Source: Dyadobacter luticola (GTDB lineage: Bacteria > Bacteroidota > Bacteroidia > Cytophagales > Spirosomataceae). From it: a stretch of DNA of 64,000 bases. Below are positions 1 through 9,366 of the stretch, piece after piece. Position numbers and translations under genes: made by a program. The DNA is taken from assembly GCF_005860805.1 (NCBI RefSeq), contig NZ_VCEJ01000004.1, positions 62,001-126,000 on the forward strand, written 5' to 3'. Each line of letters opens with the position of its first letter. The stretch's first letter is position 1. The notes below the pieces were generated by a model, which was not told where the DNA came from, made no database searches, and saw nothing but the letters and a program-made list of their open reading frames with translations.

Positions 1-1
1 T

Positions 2-3000
2 TCCTGCACCTGCGGCCAAAAGTTGTGGGTACCGCTTTGCGAACATAAGCTGGCCGCATTGCTGAAACTCCGCGACGAGCTGGGTGAAAAAGCATTCGAG
101 GTGATGCGGGATTTGACGGAAGAAAAAAATAACCTGCTCGCCGAATACGGTTATTCGCTGGAAGATCAGTATAAAGATAAATTCGATTTCCGGCTGGACG
201 AAGAGGGCGGGTTAATGCTGATCAAGCTTGACCCGACGGTACAAAAAGTGGGGACTTACCAGGACTGGAAGTCGCTGAGAAAGCGGATCCTCCCTGCCCA
301 GAATAACGGTTTCAACATTTCAATCAGTGAAAACGGTCAGGAAGACGAGGACCGGATTTCCATATTTGTGTTTTGGCCAAAAGGCAAAAATCATTTGCTG
401 GACATTGGTTTCGGTGTTTTTTCCGTCAAATACAGCGCTAAATCCGAGAAGCTGACCAACATCCGGAACATTGCCGGCGGGTCGAGCAACTATTATTCTG
501 CCGATGAAATCCCTGTTTTGAGTGAATCCGACGCCAGGTTGGTGCGTCTCGCCAAACATTGGGAGGAAGGTTTGCAGAAATTTGTGCGCAAGCAAGGCTG
601 GGCCTATAATGCGTATCTGCATTTCGACGATGTGGGGGCGGACCAGCGTTATGAGGCAAGAAATTACGTTGGAAAGCAGCTTACCCGCGTTTTCAACGAC
701 CTCGATCCCGAACGTTTATACCTGGCCGACGGCGATTACATTACCAGCAACAACCAGCTTGTGCAGCTTGAATTGAACCGCGAGCCAGTCAGGCTGTTTT
801 TTGTTTTGACAGAAGACAAAGAATTTATCACCCTCAATCCGTACGTCGAGCTGAAAGCCGGTACGCCGCTGGAATTGCAGAAAGTCGTTTCGTTCGACAG
901 TTTCTGGCTGGGGATTTACAATGAGAAATTGCTTTTCCGCTGGGCAGGGCTTAGTGAGGCTGAAATGGTCGCCTATCTCAGTCAGAACGGATTTAAAATA
1001 CGGGTTAAGAAAGAGTTTGCCGACAGTTTTCTGAAAGAGTGGATCATTCCGGTGACGGAGCAGTTTGATGTAATGTTCCAGACGCGTCACCAGGTCAGTT
1101 CCGGCCAGCTAACATTCAAGAAACCAAAGATTTACCTGAAAGAAGACGACGCGAATCTGCTGATCGTCCCTAGTTTTATATACGAGTCGGCGGACAGCGA
1201 AACTGGCGAAATCGAATTTTTGCACGATCAGCGGAGGTCGAAAACCAGTTTTGGTGAAAACCAGATAACCGTTCAGGAACGCGATTTAGCAGCTGAAAAT
1301 AATGTTTGGGAGTGGGTGAAATCCTTGCATCCGAATTTCAAACAGCAAGCCGGCCAATCATTCTTTTATGTGCCTTTTGACCAGGTAATGAAGGAGGGCT
1401 GGCTTTTCAATTTTGTGGACGCGGCGCGCAAGAAGCATTATGACTTGCTCGGGTTCAACGATTTGAAAAAGATGCGCTTCAACCCGAACCGCGGTACCGT
1501 GAAAGTTACCACTTCTTCGGGTATCGACTGGTTTGATATGAAGGTCGAGATCAATTTCGGTGATCAGGTGGTTTCGCTGGCAGATGCCAAAAAAGCGTTG
1601 CTGAAAAAGCAGAATTACGTGCAGTTGCAAGACGGTACACTCGGCGTGCTGCCCGATGAATGGATTGCCAAGCTGGAACCGCTGCTGCAATTCGGCCGCG
1701 TAAATGATGACAAAATCCATTTATCAAAAATACATTTCTCGCTGATCGACGAATTGGTTTCCGAGGTGGATAATGAGGAAGTGTTCCGTGAATTGTGGGA
1801 GAAAAAACAAAAGCTCCTCAATTTCAAGCAGATACCCAATGTTGCGCTGCCTGAGAACATTAATGCTACGCTTCGGCAATACCAGGAAGAAGGTTATAAG
1901 TGGATCCATTTTCTGGATGAATTCGGCTGGGGCGGTTGCTTAGCCGACGATATGGGTCTTGGGAAAACATTGCAGATGCTGACATTCTTGCAGCAGCAGA
2001 AAAACCAGAATCCAGCCAATACGAACCTCGTTGTTGTACCTACCACATTGATTTTCAACTGGCAGGCGGAAGCAGCGAAATTTACGCCGGACTTGAAACT
2101 TTTCGTTCATCGCGGAATGGCGCGGCGCAAGGATATCGAGTTTTTCAAAGAATACGACATTATCCTGACCACTTACGGCACCATGCGCAGCGACGTGGAG
2201 TTGCTGCGGCATTTCGATTTCAACTACATTATTCTGGATGAAGCGCAGGCCATCAAAAATCCTGACTCGCTGACTTCCAAGGCTTCCCGGCTGCTGCACG
2301 CCAAAAATCGCCTGACGATGACGGGTACGCCGGTGGAGAATAATACTTTCGATTTATACTCGCAGTTTGAGTTTTTGAATCCGGGAATGCTCGGTCACGC
2401 CGACTTTTTCCGCACCGAATACGCGACGCCAATCGACAAATATCAGGACAAGGAAAAGGCTGCGGAATTGCGGAAGCTGGTCTATCCTTTCATGCTGAAA
2501 CGTACGAAGGAGGAAGTAGCGACGGATTTGCCTGACAAAACGGAGACAATCTTGTTCTGCGAAATGGGCAACAAGCAGCGCAAAGTATACGAAACATTCC
2601 GCGAGCGTTACCGCCAGGAAATCGCCGAAAAACTGGCGACCGACGGCCTGAACAAAAGCAGCTTCCTCATTCTCGAAGCATTATTGAAGCTGCGCCAGAT
2701 CTGCGATTCTCCTTCTATTTTGTCGGGAGACGAAGATTTTGGAAATGAATCGGCGAAGCTGGAAGAAATTACTCGGGAGATCGAAGAAAATGCTTCTAAT
2801 CATAAAATTCTGATTTTCAGTCAATTCCTGGGGATGTTGGACCTGATCCGTAAACATTTGGAAAAGATCAACATTCCTTATGAATATCTCGACGGACAGA
2901 CTGTGGACCGCGCCGGGCGGGTGAACCGCTTCCAGAATGACCAAACTTGTCGTGTTTTTCTGATGAGCTTAAAAGCAGGTGGCGTCGGGTTGAATTTGAC

Positions 3001-3253
3001 CGAAGCGGATTATGTATACCTGATCGATCCGTGGTGGAACCCGGCTGTTGAGCGGCAGGCGATTGACAGAACGCACCGGATAGGGCAAACCCGCAAGGTA
3101 TTTGCCTATAAAATGATCTGTAAAGACACGATTGAGGAGAAAATATTGCTTCTTCAGCAACGCAAGCAAGACCTGGCCGAGGACCTGGTAGGCGGAGAAT
3201 CCGGCTTTATCAAGAAACTAAGCCAGGAAGATATTATGGGACTGTTCAGCTAA
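2..3253 (+). CDS. SWIM zinc-finger SNF2-family DEAD/DEAH helicase (5' truncated)
   Basis: ATP-dependent DNA translocase of the SNF2/Rad54-like superfamily. The open frame runs to the left edge. Its first visible residues carry a SWIM zinc finger (CxC, then CxH, residues 2, 4, 13 and 15 of the visible frame), so the true start lies outside the window and a TTG at 23 is not the start. The helicase core follows at about residues 630-1070: Walker A DDMGLGKT near 648, DEAQ box near 746, motif III TGTP, and the C-terminal lobe with the WWNPAVERQAIDR and HRIGQ motifs. The gene ends convergently 11 bp from a small secreted protein. In bacteria such SWIM-SNF2 proteins are chromatin-remodeller-like and mostly uncharacterised; a repair or transcription-recycling role is inference. 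Confidence 0.93.
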   Translation, partial: SCTCGQKLWVPLCEHKLAALLKLRDELGEKAFEVMRDLTEEKNNLLAEYGYSLEDQYKDKFDFRLDEEGGLMLIKLDPTVQKVGTYQDWKSLRKRILPAQNNGFNISISENGQEDEDRISIFVFWPKGKNHLLDIGFGVFSVKYSAKSEKLTNIRNIAGGSSNYYSADEIPVLSESDARLVRLAKHWEEGLQKFVRKQGWAYNAYLHFDDVGADQRYEARNYVGKQLTRVFNDLDPERLYLADGDYITSNNQLVQLELNREPVRLFFVLTEDKEFITLNPYVELKAGTPLELQKVVSFDSFWLGIYNEKLLFRWAGLSEAEMVAYLSQNGFKIRVKKEFADSFLKEWIIPVTEQFDVMFQTRHQVSSGQLTFKKPKIYLKEDDANLLIVPSFIYESADSETGEIEFLHDQRRSKTSFGENQITVQERDLAAENNVWEWVKSLHPNFKQQAGQSFFYVPFDQVMKEGWLFNFVDAARKKHYDLLGFNDLKKMRFNPNRGTVKVTTSSGIDWFDMKVEINFGDQVVSLADAKKALLKKQNYVQLQDGTLGVLPDEWIAKLEPLLQFGRVNDDKIHLSKIHFSLIDELVSEVDNEEVFRELWEKKQKLLNFKQIPNVALPENINATLRQYQEEGYKWIHFLDEFGWGGCLADDMGLGKTLQMLTFLQQQKNQNPANTNLVVVPTTLIFNWQAEAAKFTPDLKLFVHRGMARRKDIEFFKEYDIILTTYGTMRSDVELLRHFDFNYIILDEAQAIKNPDSLTSKASRLLHAKNRLTMTGTPVENNTFDLYSQFEFLNPGMLGHADFFRTEYATPIDKYQDKEKAAELRKLVYPFMLKRTKEEVATDLPDKTETILFCEMGNKQRKVYETFRERYRQEIAEKLATDGLNKSSFLILEALLKLRQICDSPSILSGDEDFGNESAKLEEITREIEENASNHKILIFSQFLGMLDLIRKHLEKINIPYEYLDGQTVDRAGRVNRFQNDQTCRVFLMSLKAGGVGLNLTEADYVYLIDPWWNPAVERQAIDRTHRIGQTRKVFAYKMICKDTIEEKILLLQQRKQDLAEDLVGGESGFIKKLSQEDIMGLFS

Positions 3254-3264
3254 GCAAGCTGGAA

Positions 3265-3579
3265 TTAAAAATTTGCTGTTCTGTTCGCTTGTGGGATGTT
3301 CAGCAAATTTTGGTTATTCACTTTTTCAGAAGCAACCCGGGAGGTAGTATCCATAGAAGCAAACTGGAAAAGTTGTGCAGGATCGTACAAGGATTTTGTT
3401 TTTCCCATCAGCTCGCCGTCACTTTCATTCGATGTGGAGCTGTTGTTGATATTCTTATCCGGGAAATTGTACATATTTTCCACATTCACATTTTTCTCGG
3501 CCTTGTAGCTTGCGTGTTTTTCCACGACACACAGTATCAGTAAAAGCGATGCTACTATTAAAGTAAGATGGTTTTTCAT
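3265..3579 (-). CDS. small exported hypothetical protein
   Basis: 104-residue protein starting at the ATG at 3579, which places a hydrophobic export segment directly at the N-terminus (MKNHLTLIVASLLLILCVV). An upstream in-frame ATG at 3627 would add 16 polar residues before that segment and is less likely. The rest is Asn/Ser-rich and low in hydrophobic residues, with no cysteine lipobox and no domain I recognise. It may be a periplasmic or surface-exposed peptide. Convergent with the SNF2 gene; no partner gene is evident. Function unknown. Confidence 0.55.
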   Translation of the reverse strand: MKNHLTLIVASLLLILCVVEKHASYKAEKNVNVENMYNFPDKNINNSSTSNESDGELMGKTKSLYDPAQLFQFASMDTTSRVASEKVNNQNLLNIPQANRTANF

Positions 3580-3680
3580 ATTAAGATGCGTAATTCTTCG
3601 CGTCCAAGTGAGACAACTACACCACAAAGAGCAAATTTTAAGCCAGACGGTTGTAACCGTTAAAAAATAAATTGATTTGA

Positions 3681-3716
3681 AAAATGCCTCTCAGATCACG
3701 TCAGGGGCTTTTTTTA
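3681..3716. terminator. bidirectional terminator-like hairpin
   Basis: A short GC stem (GCCTC with GGGGC, one G-T pair) is flanked by an A-run on the left and a T7 run on the right. It could therefore stop ridA transcripts on the minus strand and read-through on the plus strand. The stem is short, so confidence is modest. Confidence 0.4.
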
Positions 3717-3730
3717 ATTATTCCAGTACA

Positions 3731-4114
3731 TTACTGAACTATTGCTGTAAATTCTATTTCCACCAGATAGTCAGGAGATACCAGTTTACTGATTTCGTAA
3801 ATACCGGTGGTAGGCTTGATCCCAAGAAAATATGCGCCGTGTGCCCGGGCTATTTCGTCGAAGTATTGTATGTCGGTCGTGAAGATTCTTGTGCGGATCA
3901 CATCATTCAAACTTGCGCCAGCTTCTTCCAAAACCTTGGCGATGCGCTCAATAATGTTGTTGGTCTGGGCGTAAGCATCGTCGGCTTTTACTTTTTCACC
4001 ATCCACGATGGCGACGGTACCGGACACTTCTACAATATTTCCGATACGTACCGCGCGGCAGTATCCCATTTTATCTTCCCAGGGAGACCCAGAGAGAATA
4101 TTTTGTCGATTCAT
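3731..4114 (-). CDS. RidA/YjgF/UK114 family enamine deaminase-like protein
   Basis: 127-residue protein of the RidA family, which hydrolyses reactive enamine/imine intermediates released by PLP enzymes or acts in related deaminations. Family features seen: the N-terminal SGSPWE segment, VEVSGTVA, an AQTNNIIERI helix and, near the C-terminus, an LVEIEFTAIV strand. The canonical arginine of active RidA would lie near RTRIFTTD (about residue 97). The start at 4114 is chosen because a consensus -7 box sits at 4139-4146, so the ATG at 4141 would fall inside the promoter. Downstream of recQ by 36 bp on the same strand. Subfamily (deaminase versus other) cannot be fixed by eye. Confidence 0.85.
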   Translation of the reverse strand: MNRQNILSGSPWEDKMGYCRAVRIGNIVEVSGTVAIVDGEKVKADDAYAQTNNIIERIAKVLEEAGASLNDVIRTRIFTTDIQYFDEIARAHGAYFLGIKPTTGIYEISKLVSPDYLVEIEFTAIVQ

Positions 4115-4138
4115 GCTAATAGTTAAAATATAATTATA

Positions 4139-4146
4139 CAAATATA
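4139..4146 (-). promoter_or_regulatory. predicted -7 box for ridA
   Basis: On the minus strand this reads TATATTTG, a full match to the Bacteroidota TAnnTTTG box. It lies 25 bp upstream of the ATG at 4114, just before the recQ stop codon, suggesting ridA has its own promoter besides read-through. Confidence 0.45.
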
Positions 4147-4150
4147 GCGT

Positions 4151-6310
4151 TTAAAATGACCTTTCTCTTTCTTCTTCCAAAATAGCTAGCGATAATCGTA
4201 ATTGTCCGTAATCAAACTGTTCGTTAAGTTGCTCGAAAAGAGGCTTTAATGGATCATTCTTGCCAATTTGCAGTTCCTGGGCGGCCTTAATAATTGTCTG
4301 GTAAGCCCGGTCGTCGATGAGGGATTTCAGGTTAATGTCGTGACCGTCTTCTTTCAGTTTTACAAGATGGGAGATAATTGTCACTGCATTCAAATTCCGC
4401 TTTTCGGCGATGACTTTTACCGAATAACCTTCTTTGTACAAATCGTAAGTTTCTACAAAGGTCAAACCCTTGACCACCCGGGTGCCGGGCTTGGTATTTT
4501 CCTTCGCGAAATCCACAATTTCCTTGATGAAAGTTTCTCCATACCTGCGAAACCGCTCTTCCCCGATACCCGAAATCGCCTTCATCTGCGCCTCCGAAAC
4601 CGGCTTTTTCTGCGCCATTTCCGAAAGTGTCGCGTCTGTAAAAACAACATAAGGCGGCACGGCCAGCGCGTCGGCCATTTGTTTCCGGAGTATCCGCAGC
4701 CGCTCAAACAAGGCATCACGGATAATTTCCTGCTTCGGTTTTTCTTTCGGGGCCAATTCTTCTTCCCGCGCTTTGCGCTCGCTCAGCGGGATGAATTTCA
4801 CGAGATCCACTTTTCTTTCGCCCCGCAAAACCTGCCAGCTCGCGGGATTTAATTTGAATGTATGTGCCTCATCATAAGCAATATCCATCACGCCCGAATT
4901 GAGCAGCTGGCCAATATATTCCGACCATTCCTCGCCGCGCAGATCGTGGCCGGCGCCAAAAGTCGGGAGCTTATCATAGCCGAATTGCAGAATGTTCCGG
5001 TTACGGCTTCCACGGAGAATGTCGATCAGCATACCCATCGCGACTTTCTGGTCGGTGCGGGCGATGCCGGATAGGGCCTTTTGCGCAATGATAGTGGCGT
5101 CGAAGCGGGTGCGGGGATTTTGGCAGACGTCGCAGTTGCCGCAATCTTTTTCCACCGCCTCATTGAAATAACTGAGCAAAATCCTGCGGCGACAAATATC
5201 GGCTTCTGCATATTGTTTCATGCGGTTCAGCTTGGCATGCAGCAGCTCCTTTTGCTCGACCGACTGATCGGAATTATTGATCATATCCTGCCTCGTAATA
5301 ATGTCCATGTAGCTGTAAAAGAGCACCGTATCCGCGGCTGAACCATCCCTGCCAGCCCGGCCGATTTCCTGGTAAAAGCTCTCCACATTCGAAGGCAAAT
5401 TGTAATGTATCACCCAGCGAACATTCGATTTGTCGATCCCCATACCAAATGCAATCGTCGCGACGATGATCTGAATGTCGTCTTTCAGAAATTTTTCCTG
5501 CACCTTCGACCGCTTGTCGGCGGCGAGACCTGCGTGGTAATATTCTGCCTTGAAACCAGCGCTTTGCAGGCTGGCCGCCACGGTTTCGGTACCTTTTCGG
5601 CTGAGGCAGTAGATGATACCCGCCTGATTTTCATGCTTATTGATAAAACTCTGGATTTGTTGCAGCCGCTTTCTGCCGGGCAGCACGCTCAGGCTAAGAT
5701 TGGGCCTGTCGAAGCTGGAAATAAATGTTTCCGCATGTTCGATATGCAGCTGTTTCAGAATGTCCCGGCGGGTAACCCGGTCGGCGGTAGCAGTCAATGC
5801 GATGACGGGCACATCTGGGAAACGTTGTTTTAACGTATTTAGCTGCCGGTATTCCGGGCGGAAATCGTGGCCCCAGGAAGAGATACAATGTGACTCATCG
5901 ATCGCGAAAAGCGAAACATTCCAATCTTTTAAAAATTCAAAAGTACTTCCTGAAAAAAGCCGCTCCGGCGCAATGTAAAGGAGTTTAAGCTCGCCCAACT
6001 TAGCTTGCCAGAGAATCTGGTCCTGCTCGGACGAAGAAAGCGAGGAATTGAGGAAGGCCGCATTCACGCCATTTCCACGCAACGCCTCAACTTGGTCCTT
6101 CATGAGCGCAATTAGTGGAGAAATCACCACAGTTAACCCCGGTTTGAGGATCGCAGGTATCTGAAAACACACCGATTTGCCCCCACCCGTCGGCATCAGC
6201 ACTAAACAATCCTTATTTGCCATCACCGTATCGATGATTTCGGCCTGCTGCGGACGGAATGTATCGTACCCGAAATATTTTTTAAGCACATCCAATTTTT
6301 CGTGTGTCAT
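4151..6310 (-). CDS. recQ: ATP-dependent DNA helicase RecQ
   Basis: 719-residue 3'-5' DNA helicase of recombination and replication-fork repair. Walker A PTGGGKS at residues 40-46, DESH box at 138-141, and motif VI QEIGRAGRDG in the second RecA lobe. The RecQ zinc site is visible as spaced cysteines (CRRR...CGNCDVC, about 375-400). A single HRDC domain follows (about 525-600), then a C-terminal helix-turn-helix-like segment (ETYDLYKEGYSVKVIA), a common extension in Bacteroidota RecQ proteins. It lies between the HhH-barrel gene (48 bp upstream) and ridA. Confidence 0.96.
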   Translation of the reverse strand: MTHEKLDVLKKYFGYDTFRPQQAEIIDTVMANKDCLVLMPTGGGKSVCFQIPAILKPGLTVVISPLIALMKDQVEALRGNGVNAAFLNSSLSSSEQDQILWQAKLGELKLLYIAPERLFSGSTFEFLKDWNVSLFAIDESHCISSWGHDFRPEYRQLNTLKQRFPDVPVIALTATADRVTRRDILKQLHIEHAETFISSFDRPNLSLSVLPGRKRLQQIQSFINKHENQAGIIYCLSRKGTETVAASLQSAGFKAEYYHAGLAADKRSKVQEKFLKDDIQIIVATIAFGMGIDKSNVRWVIHYNLPSNVESFYQEIGRAGRDGSAADTVLFYSYMDIITRQDMINNSDQSVEQKELLHAKLNRMKQYAEADICRRRILLSYFNEAVEKDCGNCDVCQNPRTRFDATIIAQKALSGIARTDQKVAMGMLIDILRGSRNRNILQFGYDKLPTFGAGHDLRGEEWSEYIGQLLNSGVMDIAYDEAHTFKLNPASWQVLRGERKVDLVKFIPLSERKAREEELAPKEKPKQEIIRDALFERLRILRKQMADALAVPPYVVFTDATLSEMAQKKPVSEAQMKAISGIGEERFRRYGETFIKEIVDFAKENTKPGTRVVKGLTFVETYDLYKEGYSVKVIAEKRNLNAVTIISHLVKLKEDGHDINLKSLIDDRAYQTIIKAAQELQIGKNDPLKPLFEQLNEQFDYGQLRLSLAILEEERERSF

Positions 6311-6358
6311 GGAAATCTGATTTTATAGGGTTCTGTTAAAATTCTTACTCTTATATGT

Positions 6359-8449
6359 TCAAAACTGGTACATCAGCTGCGTTTTGAGCTCGCTACGCCT
6401 GCTGCCGTCAATCTCATTCAGGCCGGAGCTGATCTTTTCCAGGTCTTTATACCGCGTCTGCGACCAGCGAAGCCACACCTTCATTTTTTTGGTCAAATTG
6501 TAACGGAGCATGAGATAATGCCGGGTGCCGACGTCATAATAGGCGGGCAGAGAGAATGCGTACAACACATCTTTTTCATACACATATTGCCGGCTGTCGT
6601 AGTCATCGGAATTAAACCAGGCGAGCCGGGCGCTTAGTTCAACTCTTGGAAAATGCCAGGAAATGTCCTGCGCGATCGTCAACCCCTTTGATCTCGAAAT
6701 GTTTTGATAATTAAAATCACCACATTGAAAACGCGTACGGATTGAGAAACGCAGCGGTCTTTCATATTCCAGGTTGAACATTGCCGTGCGACGCACCGTC
6801 GTAATCAGCGGAGCCACAGCTTCTTCGCTTCCAGGATCATTGGCCTGCTTGTGTTTTTCATGAAACAAAATATAGGCATTCAAACGCTTACTGGGCTTCC
6901 AGAGCATGTGAAGGTAATAGTCATGACCTTGGGAGGCAGCATCGATCTGATATTTCAGCCAGGGAAATTTGAAAAAATCACAATAACCGCTGAATTGCCA
7001 GCGGCGCGTCAAAGCATATCTCAGCCCAAAATAAGCACCGGTTTCATTGATCGGCCGCGACGATTCACTGAATGCATTTCCATAGAATGTATGAAAATCA
7101 CGGTCGTAATGCCGAAAAAGGAGCGAAATGTCGAGCCGCCTGCCCATGCCCGCAATGATACCTGCGACTGCGCCAGTTCCCCGGCTTTTTGAAATCGCGC
7201 CTTCACCAAAAAAGTGTAAGTTTTGAAAACGATAATCGCCATGAAAACCCGCGACCCAATTCTGTGTTCCCGAAAATTCATAGTGATTATAAAGTGCCGC
7301 TCTTTTGCGGATCAGCGACCCATAATGTGTATTTAAGACCGTCAAACCAACCTGGCCTTTTTGCTGGGAAAGCTTATACAGAACATGCAGACCCACATTT
7401 TGCTCGGTTAGCACATTGTGTTTCTCACGCTCGGTGGGTGTGCGGTGATAGCCGGTGACCGGCAGGGAAGTCATGATTTTTTCAGGCGAATCGTCCTGGC
7501 TTGCGTCCCTTTTTACCCTTGAATAAAATAATGTCGTTTCCAGTTGTTTGATCGGAACATAAGTGGCGGCAATACCACGCATAAAGTTGGCTTCCAGCGC
7601 GGAGGTATAGGGTTTCATACCCAATGTACTCCGATAAACGGTTTTAATTACCTCCGAACCTTTGCCCAGCGAAAAGCCCGAACCCAGCACCATTCCCTGC
7701 CCGGCTTGCATCTGAAAATCGCCAAGGATCAGGTTTTTTAGTTTCCCGCGGTTCATGATCTGGGCGTGAAAAGAAGTATAGTCGATCCCGTAAACCTGCC
7801 TCTTACCCGACCAGTCCCAGAATTTTTCACCTGCATCTTTCTCCAAAGTGATCCCAAAACTGTAAAACCCGCTCCGTGCATTCCTGTATCTCAGATATCC
7901 ATTAAAAGGACTACCCTCATACCGTGTTCTGGATTGACTATCAGGACTTACTGGGCTAAATCCTTTCTGGGTTTCCAAAATTTTACTGGTGCGGAACATT
8001 AGAAAATGCTGCGAAGGATTTTTAAGTGATTTTCCCAAAGAAACTGCCGCTGGATTTACCGTAACAAAAGGCAGCAATCTCCGGATGGTTTCCAGATCAA
8101 AACCGGGAACCGCCTGTAACTCGTAAAGCGAGAGCAGGGCGCCCAGTTTTTCACGGTATTCAAAAAAAGAATTCAGCTGTTTTTCCGAAAGGATCAAGGT
8201 ATTCGAAAGCTCGTCGCGGGATGCAACATTGAGGTCCAGCGGGCTGGCGTAAAGCTGGTATAACGATTCGTAGAGCTCGGAGTTATCATTATCGTCGGCC
8301 GGGACGGGAAAAAGATCGGCGATGAACTGGTTAATGTCGATTTCTTTACGCGGAGGTTCCTGGGCAAAAATGAATCTGGGGATAAAAGCCAATGTCAGCA
8401 CGAGTGCCGCCGGCTTCGAAGCGTATGCTATTTTTAAATATCTCTGCAT
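6359..8449 (-). CDS. exported helix-hairpin-helix protein with outer-membrane beta-barrel
   Basis: 696-residue protein with an N-terminal export signal (to about residue 29, AQ cleavage site). A ComEA/T2SK-type helix-hairpin-helix region follows at residues 70-130 (DLNVASRDEL, then AVPGFD). About 550 residues of alternating aromatic and polar strands then end in ...LMYQF, the terminal aromatic expected of an outer-membrane barrel. ComEA HhH domains bind DNA non-specifically at the cell surface in competence. Here the fusion to a barrel suggests a surface or periplasmic-face protein that may handle DNA or another polymer; that is inference. Same-strand neighbours are nadC (24 bp upstream) and recQ. 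Confidence 0.8.
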   Translation of the reverse strand: MQRYLKIAYASKPAALVLTLAFIPRFIFAQEPPRKEIDINQFIADLFPVPADDNDNSELYESLYQLYASPLDLNVASRDELSNTLILSEKQLNSFFEYREKLGALLSLYELQAVPGFDLETIRRLLPFVTVNPAAVSLGKSLKNPSQHFLMFRTSKILETQKGFSPVSPDSQSRTRYEGSPFNGYLRYRNARSGFYSFGITLEKDAGEKFWDWSGKRQVYGIDYTSFHAQIMNRGKLKNLILGDFQMQAGQGMVLGSGFSLGKGSEVIKTVYRSTLGMKPYTSALEANFMRGIAATYVPIKQLETTLFYSRVKRDASQDDSPEKIMTSLPVTGYHRTPTEREKHNVLTEQNVGLHVLYKLSQQKGQVGLTVLNTHYGSLIRKRAALYNHYEFSGTQNWVAGFHGDYRFQNLHFFGEGAISKSRGTGAVAGIIAGMGRRLDISLLFRHYDRDFHTFYGNAFSESSRPINETGAYFGLRYALTRRWQFSGYCDFFKFPWLKYQIDAASQGHDYYLHMLWKPSKRLNAYILFHEKHKQANDPGSEEAVAPLITTVRRTAMFNLEYERPLRFSIRTRFQCGDFNYQNISRSKGLTIAQDISWHFPRVELSARLAWFNSDDYDSRQYVYEKDVLYAFSLPAYYDVGTRHYLMLRYNLTKKMKVWLRWSQTRYKDLEKISSGLNEIDGSRRSELKTQLMYQF

Positions 8450-8473
8450 ACGCTCCGGGTATTTTGGTTAGGG

Positions 8474-9337
8474 TTAGAAGGCTTTTAAACTCAAATCCAG
8501 GCTTCTCGCCTGGTGCGTCAGCGCGCCGCTGGAAATCCCGTCGACACCTGTTTCGGCTACTGCACGTAATGTTTTCTCCGTAATGTTCCCGGAAGCTTCG
8601 GTTTCAAAGCGTCCGCCGATTTTTTTAACTGCTTCGCGCATGTCGTCGAGCGAGAAATTATCCAGCATGATAATGTCCACATTCCCGACCCGCAAAACTT
8701 CATCTACTTCCGCCAGATTGCGGGTTTCGATCTCGATTTTCAGCTTTTTACCTGTGTCTTTCAGATACTGGTTCGCGCGCGTGATCGCGGGTTCGATGCC
8801 GCCGGCATAGTCTACATGGTTGTCTTTCAGCATGATCATGTCGAAAAGCCCCATGCGGTGGTTCACCGCTCCGCCAATTTTTACCGCCATTTTTTCAAAC
8901 AGCCTGAAATTCGGCGTTGTCTTGCGCGTATCCAGCAGCTTCACCGGCAAATCGCTGATAAGTGACGACATTTGCCTGGCGTACGTCGCTATCCCGCTCA
9001 TCCTCTGCATGATATTCAGCACAAGCCGCTCTGCTTTCAAAATCAGCTGCGCACTTCCTTCGACAGTAAATACCACGTCACCTATTTTGACGACAGCTCC
9101 ATCAAAAAGTAACACATTGATCGTAAGAAAATTTTCGGAGAAGAAAGACGCGGCTTCCTGAAAGATGATCTGGGCTACTTCCACACCGGCCAGCACGCCA
9201 TCCTGCTTGACGAGCAGCTTGGCTCTTTTGGTCGCTTCGGCGGGGACGCTGGAAAGGGACGAATGATCTCCGTCGCCAATATCTTCCAGTAATGCAAGCC
9301 TGATCAGGCTGCGCAAGTCATGTGGGTCAGTTTCCAT
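8474..9337 (-). CDS. nadC: nicotinate-nucleotide diphosphorylase (carboxylating)
   Basis: 287-residue quinolinate phosphoribosyltransferase: quinolinate plus PRPP gives nicotinate mononucleotide, CO2 and PPi in de novo NAD synthesis. Family motifs seen: LLDTRKTTPN (substrate-binding Arg/Lys), the VNHRMGLFD segment, MLKDNH, EIETRN and the late GNVDIIMLDN strand. Length is normal. It lies in a minus-strand run after the Wzi-like gene (29 bp) and before the HhH-barrel gene (24 bp). nadA and nadB are not in the window. NAD kinase lies about 14 kb away in a separate unit. Confidence 0.96.
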   Translation of the reverse strand: METDPHDLRSLIRLALLEDIGDGDHSSLSSVPAEATKRAKLLVKQDGVLAGVEVAQIIFQEAASFFSENFLTINVLLFDGAVVKIGDVVFTVEGSAQLILKAERLVLNIMQRMSGIATYARQMSSLISDLPVKLLDTRKTTPNFRLFEKMAVKIGGAVNHRMGLFDMIMLKDNHVDYAGGIEPAITRANQYLKDTGKKLKIEIETRNLAEVDEVLRVGNVDIIMLDNFSLDDMREAVKKIGGRFETEASGNITEKTLRAVAETGVDGISSGALTHQARSLDLSLKAF

Positions 9338-9366
9338 TTTTTGGTAATTAATCAGAACGTTTGATT

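Noticed and set aside
4268-4852. 194-codon antisense frame over recQ
   Set aside because: Shadow of the recQ coding strand; no start context or family motif.
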